Part shown: positions 1 to 5,313 of the stretch, piece by piece | Layout of the letters: each line of letters starts with the position of its first letter | Numbering within the stretch: the first letter of the stretch is position 1 | Assembly: GCA_031282535.1 (NCBI GenBank) | Contig: JAITDM010000184.1 | Span: 1-6,906, forward strand | From: Oscillospiraceae bacterium | Lineage (GTDB): Bacteria > Bacillota > Clostridia > Oscillospirales > UBA929 | Length of the DNA: 6,906 nucleotides | Direction: 5' to 3' | Notes under the pieces: generated by a model | Told to the model about the DNA's origin: nothing | Database searches by the model: none | The model's input: only the letters and a program-made list of their open reading frames with translations | Made by a program: the position numbers and the translations under genes

Positions 1-95
1 CGGAGGACGCGCCCAAGCCGACGCGCACGGGCAAGGCCAAGCCGGGCCCCAAGCCAAAACATCGGACTGCCGATGTCCCGGGAGGCCAACGCTGA
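1..95 (+). CDS. 3' end of an unidentified gene, Lys/Pro-rich C-terminal tail (partial)
   Basis: Reading from position 3, the frame runs without a stop to TGA at 93-95. It encodes a basic, proline-rich tail (EDAPKPTRTGKAKPGPKPK and then about 12 less biased residues). Up to about position 53 every codon ends in G or C, as in the high-G+C genes further along. The other two forward frames do not show this, so this is probably the true reading frame of a gene entering from the left. After about position 54 the third-position bias is lost, which may mark a junction with the gene remnant that follows. Its stop lies inside the next open frame. Such tails occur on many nucleic-acid-binding proteins; nothing here identifies the product. 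Confidence 0.3.
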   Translation, partial: EDAPKPTRTGKAKPGPKPKHRTADVPGGQR

Positions 96-975
96 TGGAT
101 ACGCGCAGATTTCAGACCAGATGTACACCGCGAACGCCAACCGCGCCGAGACGGGCGACCTGATCACGCCGGACAACTTCAGGCCGAACCCGAAGAACCC
201 GATCATCGCGGCCTTTTTCCGCAACATCTGGCTGGCCGACGAGCTCGGCTCCGGCGTGCGGAACCTCTACCGCTACGGCAAGCTGTATTCGGGCAAGGAA
301 CCGCGGCTGATCGACGGCGACGTGTTTCGGATCATCGTCCCGCTGGACGACGCCTACTCCTTCGACGCGCAAATCGGCAAAGCGCAAGGTGCAAATTCAA
401 ACCGCAAAAATTGCGGTTTGAACTGCGCTTTAAGCTGTACCGCAACCGAACGCCGCGTCTTGGATTTTCTGAAAGAACATCCTGCGGCCACCCACAGGAA
501 CATCGCGGACGAGATTGATAAATCCGTTCGAACGGCGCAATCCGTTGTTCGTTCCCTGCGAGAAAAGGATTTGCTGACACGCGAAGGTGCCCGCAACAGC
601 GGCCGCTGGGTTGTGACGTTCGAATCCGGCAAGGATCTGCAGCTGACTGACGACAACGTGTTTCAGATCTTTGTACCGCCGGACGAGGCCCCTTCCTTCG
701 ACGCGCAAATCGGCAAAGCGCAAAGTGCAAATTCAAGCCGCAAAAATTGCGGCTTGAATTGCGGCTTGAACTGTACCGCAACCGAACGCCGCGTCTTGGA
801 TTTTCTGAAAGAACATCCTGCGGCCACCCACAGGAACATCGCGGACGAGATTGATAAATCCATTCGAACCGCACAATCCATTGTCCGCTCCCTGAGAGAA
901 AAGGGCTTTCTGACACGCGAAGGATCCCGCAGCAGCGGCCGCTGGGTCGTCATGTCTGAATCTGGAAAAAACTGA
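73..975 (+). CDS. 5'-truncated COG2865-type ATP-binding/winged-helix regulator with duplicated C-terminal module
   Basis: Residues 18-90 match from memory the end of the divergent histidine-kinase-like ATPase domain of COG2865 (AlbA_2/Schlafen-related) regulators: YTANANR, a KNPIIAAFFR segment (41-50), ADELGSGVRNLYRY (55-68) and a VFRIIVPL strand (84-91). Full-length relatives carry about 290 residues before this point (AlbA_2 domain and ATP N-box), and these are missing. Neither ATG 73 nor ATG 121 has a Shine-Dalgarno site. The frame stays open to position 1, but the better-looking upstream coding frame is a different one, so this is probably a gene remnant or rearranged gene. Residues 74-185 and 186-297 are tandem copies. 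Each has a Cys-rich linker (NCGLNCALSC, NCGLNCGLNC) followed by a predicted winged helix of about 60 residues (TATERRVLDFLKEH, then a recognition-helix-like segment, then a SGRWVV wing). G+C drops in the duplicated part. Expected role, if expressed: DNA binding without ATPase function. Confidence 0.6.
   Translation: MSREANADGYAQISDQMYTANANRAETGDLITPDNFRPNPKNPIIAAFFRNIWLADELGSGVRNLYRYGKLYSGKEPRLIDGDVFRIIVPLDDAYSFDAQIGKAQGANSNRKNCGLNCALSCTATERRVLDFLKEHPAATHRNIADEIDKSVRTAQSVVRSLREKDLLTREGARNSGRWVVTFESGKDLQLTDDNVFQIFVPPDEAPSFDAQIGKAQSANSSRKNCGLNCGLNCTATERRVLDFLKEHPAATHRNIADEIDKSIRTAQSIVRSLREKGFLTREGSRSSGRWVVMSESGKN
396..422. repeat. Perfect palindrome, 12-bp arms, AAA loop (copy 1)
   Basis: The left arm TTCAAACCGCAA (396-407) is the exact reverse complement of the right arm TTGCGGTTTGAA (411-422), separated by AAA. 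It lies within the coding sequence of the Cys-rich linker just before the first winged helix. It would form a stable hairpin in mRNA or a small cruciform in DNA. There is no T-tract, so it is not a terminator. Confidence 0.85.
730..760. repeat. Perfect palindrome, 14-bp arms, AAA loop (copy 2)
   Basis: The left arm AATTCAAGCCGCAA (730-743) is the exact reverse complement of TTGCGGCTTGAATT (747-760), with an AAA loop. This is the second-unit equivalent of the palindrome at 396-422. Relative to copy 1, the pair A401/T417 has become G737/C753, so pairing is kept. The right arm overlaps a 12-bp direct repeat (AATTGCGGCTTG at 745-756 and 757-768, then the partial AACTGT) that encodes NCGL NCGL NC. 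Confidence 0.87.
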
Positions 976-1020
976 CACGACACTGTTCACGTCAATCCCC
1001 GCCCCGGTAGATCTGAAACC

Positions 1021-1049
1021 TTGACCGGGCTGTGAAAATGCGATACACT
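1021..1049 (+). promoter_or_regulatory. Probable sigma-A promoter of dnaA
   Basis: A TTGACC -35 box (1021-1026) is followed by a 17-bp spacer and TACACT as the -10 box (1044-1049). It is the best promoter in the 170-bp gap before dnaA and would give a leader of about 90 nt. A TATAGAAT stretch directly downstream (1051-1058) is an alternative -10, but it has no -35 box at the right distance. Confidence 0.6.
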
Positions 1050-1087
1050 ATATAGAATGGGAGCGGGGCCGTCACAGATACACCGCC

Positions 1088-1112
1088 GCGGCGTCCTGAA
1101 GAGGGACGCCGC
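1088..1112 (+). other. Hairpin in the dnaA leader
   Basis: GCGGCGTCC (1088-1096) and GGACGCCGC (1104-1112) are perfect complements around the 7-nt loop TGAAGAG. The hairpin lies between the predicted dnaA transcription start and its ribosome site. No U-tract follows, so it looks like a structured 5' leader rather than a terminator. Its function is unknown. Confidence 0.5.
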
Positions 1113-1145
1113 CCGCGCGCGCCCGCCGTATAAGGGGATTTTTCC

Positions 1146-2453
1146 ATGTATACGCAGGAAGAGCTCTGGAACCACATCCTGGCGGAACTGGCCCGGGACA
1201 ACTCCCGGACCGTGCTGCGCACGTGGTTCGAGGACATGCAGATCCTCAAGAGCACGCCGGAACACTTTGTCCTATACACGCCGCCCGCCTTCAAGCGGGA
1301 CATTGTCCAGCGCCGCTACCTCGACCGCATCCGGGACATTTTAGAGGGGCTGCAGGGCGGACCCGTGCTGGTGGAGATCCTCACCGAGGAGGAGCTGGAG
1401 GAATACCGCCGGCGGGAACATCTCTCCGAAGAGACCTCCGAACAAAATCTCTTCACCTTCGACCGCTTCGTCGTCGGGTCCTCGAACAAGTTTGCCCACG
1501 CGGCGGCGCAGGCCGTCGCAGACGCGCCGGCCAAGGCCTACAACCCCCTGTTCATCTACGGAGGCTCCGGCCTCGGCAAGACGCACCTGCTGTACGCCGT
1601 CATGGACCGCATCAGCCAACTCTACCCGTCCTTCACGATTCACTATGTCACCGGGGAACAGTTCACAAGCGAACTTGTCACCGCCATCCGGGTCGGGAAG
1701 AACTACGAATTTCACGAGACCTACCGCAAACTGGACGTCCTGCTCGTGGACGACATCCAGTTCATCGCCGGCAAGGACTTCTCCCAGGAGGAATTTTTCT
1801 ATACCTTCAACGCCCTGTACGAGTCCGGACACCAGATCGTCCTCACCTCCGACCGACCGCCTAAGGACATGAACCGGCTGGAGGACCGGCTGCGCTCCCG
1901 CTTCGAGTGGGGGCTCATCGCCGACATCCAACCCCCCGACTTCGAGACGCGCATGGCCATCGTGAACGCCAAAGCCGCGCGCCTCGGTCTCACGGTGTCG
2001 GAGGACGTGGCCGAGTACATCGCCAACACGATCACCGCCAACGTGCGCCAACTGGAGGGCACCGTCAAAAAGATGCTGGCCTATCGGGATCTCATGCACA
2101 GCACCCTCGACCTCGAGAGCGCGAAGCGCGCGATCTCCGACATCGTGCGCGAGAGTCCGGGCCTGGCGCCCACGCCGCAGCTGATTTTGGAGGAAGTCTG
2201 CAGCTACTACGCCCTGGACCCGGCGCTGATTCTCAGCGCGAACCGGCGGGCCGACCTGGTCACCGCCCGGCAGGCCGCCATGTACCTCTGCCGTCTGCTG
2301 ACGGACCGCTCTCTCCACGACATTGGGAAGTTCTTCAAACGCGACCACACGACCATCAGCCACGGCTGCGAACGGGTGGAGCAGCAAAAATCCTCCGACC
2401 CCGCCTTCGCCCGCGACTTACAGACCATCGTAGAAAACATCAAAAGCAGATGA
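1146..2453 (+). CDS. dnaA: Chromosomal replication initiator protein DnaA
   Basis: DnaA binds DnaA boxes at oriC as an ATP-loaded oligomer, opens the DNA and recruits the helicase. At 435 residues it is slightly shorter than B. subtilis DnaA. Domain I spans roughly residues 1-80 (ELWNHILAEL, then TWFEDM). Domain II is very short (about 81-101). The AAA+ core begins at FTFDRFVVGSSNKFAHAAA. Walker A is GGSGLGKT (139-146), Walker B LLVDDIQF (199-206), sensor 1 TSDRPP (234-239), the arginine finger R252 in SRFEWGL, and the sensor 2 arginine R301 in NVRQLEG. Domain IV holds RADLVTARQAAMYL (368-381) and RDHTTISH (399-406). The loop before RDHTT reads FFK where the usual form is FGG plus R, about one residue shorter. 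The ATG start has AAGGGGA (1132-1138) 7 nt upstream. A promoter and a leader hairpin precede it. DnaA boxes lie downstream, not upstream, of the gene. Confidence 0.98.
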   Translation: MYTQEELWNHILAELARDNSRTVLRTWFEDMQILKSTPEHFVLYTPPAFKRDIVQRRYLDRIRDILEGLQGGPVLVEILTEEELEEYRRREHLSEETSEQNLFTFDRFVVGSSNKFAHAAAQAVADAPAKAYNPLFIYGGSGLGKTHLLYAVMDRISQLYPSFTIHYVTGEQFTSELVTAIRVGKNYEFHETYRKLDVLLVDDIQFIAGKDFSQEEFFYTFNALYESGHQIVLTSDRPPKDMNRLEDRLRSRFEWGLIADIQPPDFETRMAIVNAKAARLGLTVSEDVAEYIANTITANVRQLEGTVKKMLAYRDLMHSTLDLESAKRAISDIVRESPGLAPTPQLILEEVCSYYALDPALILSANRRADLVTARQAAMYLCRLLTDRSLHDIGKFFKRDHTTISHGCERVEQQKSSDPAFARDLQTIVENIKSR

Positions 2454-2455
2454 TA

Positions 2456-2567
2456 ACAATTGAGAATTGAGAGTTGAGAATTTTCCACAATTTTTCCATT
2501 CTACTCTTCCACATCCAGGAAACATCGTCCCCCAATTCTCAATTCTCCATTCTCAATTCTCAATTCC
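2456..2567. repeat. Inverted arrays of an AT-rich heptamer (AGAATTG / CAATTCT)
   Basis: The left array (2456-2483) has four 7-bp units: ACAATTG, AGAATTG, AGAGTTG, AGAATTT. The right array (2533-2567) has five units of the reverse complement: CAATTCT, CAATTCT, CCATTCT, CAATTCT, CAATTCC. As a whole they form an inverted repeat: 2458-2482 matches the complement of 2541-2565 at 23 of 25 positions, with 58 bp between. The left array starts 3 bp after the dnaA stop. The form resembles short heptanucleotide repeats dispersed in some bacterial genomes, or a small palindromic element. Confidence 0.85.
2481..2489 (+). promoter_or_regulatory. DnaA box, TTTTCCACA (8/9)
   Basis: One mismatch to TTATCCACA. 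It directly abuts the left heptamer array, the arrangement expected for a DnaA-loaded unwinding site. A weaker 7/9 match, TCTTCCACA, follows at 2505-2513. Confidence 0.6.
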
Positions 2568-2596
2568 CCTATCCCCACTGTCCGGGGGATAGGGGA
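2565..2596. other. 12-bp perfect hairpin in oriC
   Basis: TCCCCTATCCCC (2565-2576) pairs perfectly with GGGGATAGGGGA (2585-2596) around the 8-nt loop ACTGTCCG. It starts where the right heptamer array ends. There is no T-tract on either side, so it is not an obvious terminator. The left arm contains CTATCCCCA, a 7/9 DnaA-box-like sequence (2569-2577). Confidence 0.8.
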
Positions 2597-2605
2597 TGGG
2601 GATAA
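2597..2605 (-). promoter_or_regulatory. DnaA box, TTATCCCCA on the minus strand (8/9)
   Basis: The plus strand reads TGGGGATAA, one mismatch to the reverse complement of TTATCCACA. It immediately follows the 12-bp hairpin. Confidence 0.5.
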
Positions 2606-2719
2606 CGGGGGCGCACAGGGGGATGGGGGCGGTGTCCCCCGCGGACGGGTCGGATGTCCCAAAACTGTCCCCCACGGCTGTGCGGCGCGCACGCCCTTTG
2701 CCGCAGGCGTTTGAGGCGG

Positions 2720-2728
2720 TTATCCACT
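2720..2728 (+). promoter_or_regulatory. DnaA box, TTATCCACT (8/9)
   Basis: One mismatch, at the last base, to TTATCCACA. It overlaps one of the three ACTGTCC motifs (2726-2732) and lies about 30 bp before the AT-rich stretch upstream of dnaN. Confidence 0.65.
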
Positions 2729-2845
2729 GTCCCCCGGACTACCGCCTCCTATGCCATCGTACTAGTATATTCTTTTCTCTTCTGGAATAGAACAAGAAAA
2801 TCATTCCCTTCCGGCGGCGCGCGCCGGAGATCCATCTTTTGAGAG

Positions 2846-2853
2846 AGGAGGGG
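2846..2853 (+). promoter_or_regulatory. Ribosome binding site fixing the GTG start of dnaN
   Basis: AGGAGGGG lies 5 nt before the GTG at 2859. This supports a GTG start giving MKFSCEKALL, the normal N-terminus of a beta clamp. No ATG is available nearby in frame. Confidence 0.8.
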
Positions 2854-2858
2854 CGTTT

Positions 2859-3977
2859 GTGAAATTTTCCTGTGAGAAAGCGCTCCTGCTGGCCGCGATT
2901 TCCAATGTATCCCGCATCGTTCCATCCCGCAGCAGCATCGCCGCGCTGGAGGGCATCCTGCTCGAAGCCGGCGACCGGCTGTGCCTGACCGGGTTTAACT
3001 TGGAGGTCGGCATCCGCGCGGAACTGGACGTGACCGTAGAACGGACAGGCAGCGTCGTCATCGGCGCGCGCCTGCTGGGCGAGATCGTGCGCAAACTCCC
3101 GGACGACGTCGTGACGTTCGATCTGCGGGACAAACTGGTGATGAACATCCGCTGCGGCCAGACGGTCTTCGACATTGCCTCCTGTCTGGACGGCGCGTCG
3201 TATCCGGAACTGCCGACGGTGTCGGAGGAGCAGGCGGCCGCCCTGCCCCAGGCCCTGCTGCGCGGGATGATCCACGAGACGATCTTCGCGGTCTCCGAAA
3301 ATGAAAACAAAATCATCCACACCGGGTCCCAGTTCAACTGGGGAGACGGAAAACTTGTCGTCGTCTCGGTGGACGGCTACCGGCTGGCGCTGCGGCGCGA
3401 GGCGACGGAGGGCGGTCTTTGGGGCAGCTTCGTCGTGCCCGGCGCCGCGCTGCGCGAGGTCGAGCGGCTGCTCTCCGACAAGGAGGACGAGACGGTGAAG
3501 CTCGTGCTGGGCGGCCGGCACATCTCGTTTTTGCTGGGGGATACGGTCCTGGTCACGCGGTTGCTGGAGGGAGAATTTTTAAACTACAAGACGGCCATGC
3601 CCGAGTCGCTGCCCATCGACGTGCGGCTGAACATCCGGGCGTTTACGGCCGGCCTCGAACGCGTGAGCCTGCTGATCAACGAGAAGATCAAGAACCCGGT
3701 GCGGCTGCTGATCCGTCCGGACGGCGTGGATCTGTCCTGCCGGACCTCCCTGGGGTTTGCCGCCGACGCGTGCGAGGCCGAGGTGACCGGCACGCTGCCG
3801 GGCGCCGGCTTTGAGATCGGGTTCAACCACCGTTACCTGCTGGACGCCTTGCATGTGCTGCCGGGGGAACACTTCCGGCTGAAGCTGATGAGCCCGCTGG
3901 CGCCCTGCGTACTGATGCCGGACGAGGGCGACGCGTATTTTTACATGGTGCTGCCGGTGCGGCTGCGCGCCGACTGA
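2859..3977 (+). CDS. dnaN: DNA polymerase III sliding clamp, beta subunit DnaN
   Basis: DnaN forms the dimeric ring around DNA that tethers the replicative polymerase and other clamp-binding proteins. At 372 residues it has the usual length. It shows the three-domain beta-clamp pattern: the MKFSCEKALLLAAISNVSRIV start, LEGILLEA (30-37), VVIGARLLGEIVRKLPD (66-82), YPELP (115-119), VDGYRLAL (171-178) at the end of the first half, LLEGEFLNYKTAMP (235-248), and the C-terminal MVLPVRL (363-369). The last is the conserved end that forms part of the peptide-binding pocket. GTG start with a strong ribosome site. The stop is separated from the recF ATG by 2 nt, so the two are almost certainly co-transcribed and may be translationally coupled. 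Confidence 0.98.
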   Translation: MKFSCEKALLLAAISNVSRIVPSRSSIAALEGILLEAGDRLCLTGFNLEVGIRAELDVTVERTGSVVIGARLLGEIVRKLPDDVVTFDLRDKLVMNIRCGQTVFDIASCLDGASYPELPTVSEEQAAALPQALLRGMIHETIFAVSENENKIIHTGSQFNWGDGKLVVVSVDGYRLALRREATEGGLWGSFVVPGAALREVERLLSDKEDETVKLVLGGRHISFLLGDTVLVTRLLEGEFLNYKTAMPESLPIDVRLNIRAFTAGLERVSLLINEKIKNPVRLLIRPDGVDLSCRTSLGFAADACEAEVTGTLPGAGFEIGFNHRYLLDALHVLPGEHFRLKLMSPLAPCVLMPDEGDAYFYMVLPVRLRAD

Positions 3978-3979
3978 CG

Positions 3980-5107
3980 ATGTACATCGCGCGGCTGGAC
4001 CTGCGGGACTTTCGCAACCTGACCACCCAGACGGTTTCCTTCTCGCCCCATGTCAACGTGGTGACGGGGGACAACGCCCAAGGAAAATCCAACCTGCTGG
4101 AGGCCGTGTTTTACTTCGGCGGCGGCAAGAGTTTCCGGGCCCGGCGGGAGCAGGAGCTGATCCGGTTCGGGGCGGCGGCGGCGGCGTTGACGGCGCACAT
4201 CGTCTCCGGCCGCCGCGCGCAGACGCTGGAGGCGCGCTTTTCCGCCGGCGCCCGCCGGGTGCTGTTCGCAAACGGCGTCAAACTGTCCTCGCCCCGGGAG
4301 CTGGTGGGCCGGCTGCCCTGCGTGTTCTTCGGGCCGGAGGATCTGGACATCGTCCGCGCCGGCGCGGCGTCTAGACGGCGGTTTTTGGACCTGGCGCTCT
4401 GCCAGCTCCGCCCGCGCTACCTGACGGCGCTCAGCGAATACGTCCGGCTGTACGGGCACAAGACGCGCCTGCTGCGCGACAGCCGTCCGGGCACGGCGCT
4501 GCCGGACGCGCTGCCGGTGTTCAACAGCCGGCTGGCGGCCGCGGGGGCGGCGCTCACCCGATACCGCATGGACTTCGCCGCCCGGGTCACGCCGGCGGCG
4601 GCGGCCCTGCACGGGGCTATCTCCGGCGGGCGGGAGGCGTTGTCGCTGCGCTATGTGACGCACGGCGGTCTGGGCCCGGACGATCCGGAGGAGGCGCTGG
4701 CGGCCGGGCTGCTCGCGCTGATGGAGGAACGGGCGGAGGCCGAACGGGCGGCGGCGCGCTGTCTGGTCGGACCGCACCGGGACGACATCGAGCTGCTGCT
4801 GGACGGCGTGCCGATGCGCGCCTTCGGGTCCCAGGGCCAGTCCCGCACGGCGGCGCTGGCCCTGAAACTGGCCGAACGGGACATCTTCCGAGAGGAGCTG
4901 GGCGAACCGCCGGTGCTGCTGCTGGACGACGTGCTCTCCGAGCTGGACGGCCGCCGGCAGGACTTCATCCTGCACCGGCTGGAGGGCGGGCAGGTGATCA
5001 TCACCTGCTGTGAACCGGGCCGCACGACGGGGCTCCCGGAGGGGAAAAATCTGCTGGTGGAAGCCGGCCGGGTTACGGCAGATGACGACGGATCAGGGAA
5101 CAGATAA
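3980..5107 (+). CDS. recF: DNA replication and repair protein RecF
   Basis: RecF is an SMC-like ABC ATPase. With RecO and RecR it helps load RecA at single-strand gaps and stalled forks. At 375 residues it has typical length. It starts MYIARLDLRDFRNL. Walker A is GDNAQGKS (30-37), followed by the family's LLEAVFYFGGGKSFR. FGPEDLDIVR (117-126), the family's RRRFLDLAL (132-140) and VGPHRDDIEL (263-272) are present. The ABC signature is SQGQSRTAALALKLAE (284-299) and Walker B VLLLDDVLSELD (312-323). No clear Shine-Dalgarno precedes the ATG, which lies 2 nt after the dnaN stop, so translation probably depends on coupling to dnaN. The S4-domain gene (yaaA) often found between dnaN and recF is absent. 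G+C is very high, about 70%. Confidence 0.97.
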   Translation: MYIARLDLRDFRNLTTQTVSFSPHVNVVTGDNAQGKSNLLEAVFYFGGGKSFRARREQELIRFGAAAAALTAHIVSGRRAQTLEARFSAGARRVLFANGVKLSSPRELVGRLPCVFFGPEDLDIVRAGAASRRRFLDLALCQLRPRYLTALSEYVRLYGHKTRLLRDSRPGTALPDALPVFNSRLAAAGAALTRYRMDFAARVTPAAAALHGAISGGREALSLRYVTHGGLGPDDPEEALAAGLLALMEERAEAERAAARCLVGPHRDDIELLLDGVPMRAFGSQGQSRTAALALKLAERDIFREELGEPPVLLLDDVLSELDGRRQDFILHRLEGGQVIITCCEPGRTTGLPEGKNLLVEAGRVTADDDGSGNR

Positions 5108-5116
5108 CAGGCTAAC

Positions 5117-5158
5117 GTGGGTTGCCCCTGCAACCCACAACCCAAATTTTTGTTTTTT
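5117..5158 (+). terminator. Possible rho-independent terminator after recF, with a second hairpin beside it
   Basis: GTGGGTTGC (5117-5125) pairs perfectly with GCAACCCAC (5130-5138) around a CCCT loop. TTTTTGTTTTTT (5147-5158) follows, but only after 8 intervening bases, which weakens the case. A second stem, TTGTTGCCA (5157-5165) with TGGCGACAA (5171-5179), loop CTTCA and one G-U pair, starts inside the T-run. The pair could act as a terminator or attenuator between recF and remB. Confidence 0.4.
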
Positions 5159-5300
5159 GTTGCCACTTCATGGCGACAAGGTACGGACGGCGGCGGCGAG
5201 GACGCCGCACCGCCGGGGACGGAGATCGCAGCGACCGCGTGACCATGCGGCAGACTGATAGCCGCCGGGGGCGACGGGAGATGCCGGGGACGGGTAAGGC

Positions 5301-5308
5301 AGGAGGGG
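5301..5308 (+). promoter_or_regulatory. Ribosome binding site that fixes the remB start
   Basis: AGGAGGGG lies 5 nt before ATG 5314. The same frame is open further upstream to 5122, but that stretch encodes Arg-rich, low-complexity sequence without a family match, so the 5314 start is preferred. Confidence 0.75.
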
Positions 5309-5313
5309 CGGAG

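Larger units (their letters stand above)
292..963 (+). repeat. Tandem duplication, two 336-bp units in frame
   Basis: Unit 1 is 292-627 and unit 2 is 628-963. Landmarks are exactly 336 bp apart: GGC AAG at 292 and 628 (with a third GGA AAA at 964), TTCGACGCG at 361 and 697, ACCGAACGCC at 445 and 781. The units encode 112 residues each, about 79% identical by hand count (23 differences). Eleven of the differences fall in the first 23 residues. Positions 435-525 and 771-861 (91 bp) are identical at every base, including silent positions. Confidence 0.93.
2454..2858. other. Probable replication origin (oriC), dnaA-dnaN intergenic region
   Basis: This 405-bp gap holds no convincing gene. It contains three 8/9 DnaA boxes, two facing AT-rich heptamer arrays, a 12-bp perfect hairpin, three copies of ACTGTCC, and an AT-rich stretch (2757-2803) before the dnaN ribosome site that could serve for unwinding or as promoter DNA. 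In Bacillota oriC usually flanks dnaA and often includes this gap, so the assignment is inference from position plus boxes. No clear DnaA-trio array was found. TATATT (2766-2771) may be a dnaN -10 box, but I see no matching -35. Confidence 0.7.

Noticed and set aside
984..995. parS-like sequence TGTTCACGTCAA close to the origin
   Set aside because: It lacks the CACGTG palindromic core and the second half of the ParB site, so it is no better than chance.
1341..2387. Long minus-strand open frame opposite dnaA
   Set aside because: It is a by-product of high G+C. The plus strand encodes unmistakable DnaA.
2811..2828. Short C/G-rich palindrome before the dnaN ribosome site
   Set aside because: A 6-7 bp stem of CG-rich sequence is expected by chance at this composition, and nothing else supports a function.
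2596..2842. Small open frames in the dnaA-dnaN gap
   Set aside because: They have no ribosome site or recognisable sequence, and they overlap DnaA boxes and repeats.
3941..4975. Long minus-strand open frame opposite recF
   Set aside because: It is Arg/Gln-rich low-complexity sequence produced by the roughly 70% G+C of recF, with no family signal.
5160..5187. Promoter for remB (TTGCCA with TACGGA)
   Set aside because: The -10 match is poor, and the -35 lies inside a hairpin stem.
5122..5313. N-terminal extension of remB from ATG 5122
   Set aside because: It is Arg-rich sequence unlike DUF370 proteins and overlaps the hairpins. ATG 5314 has a strong ribosome site and the correct family start.
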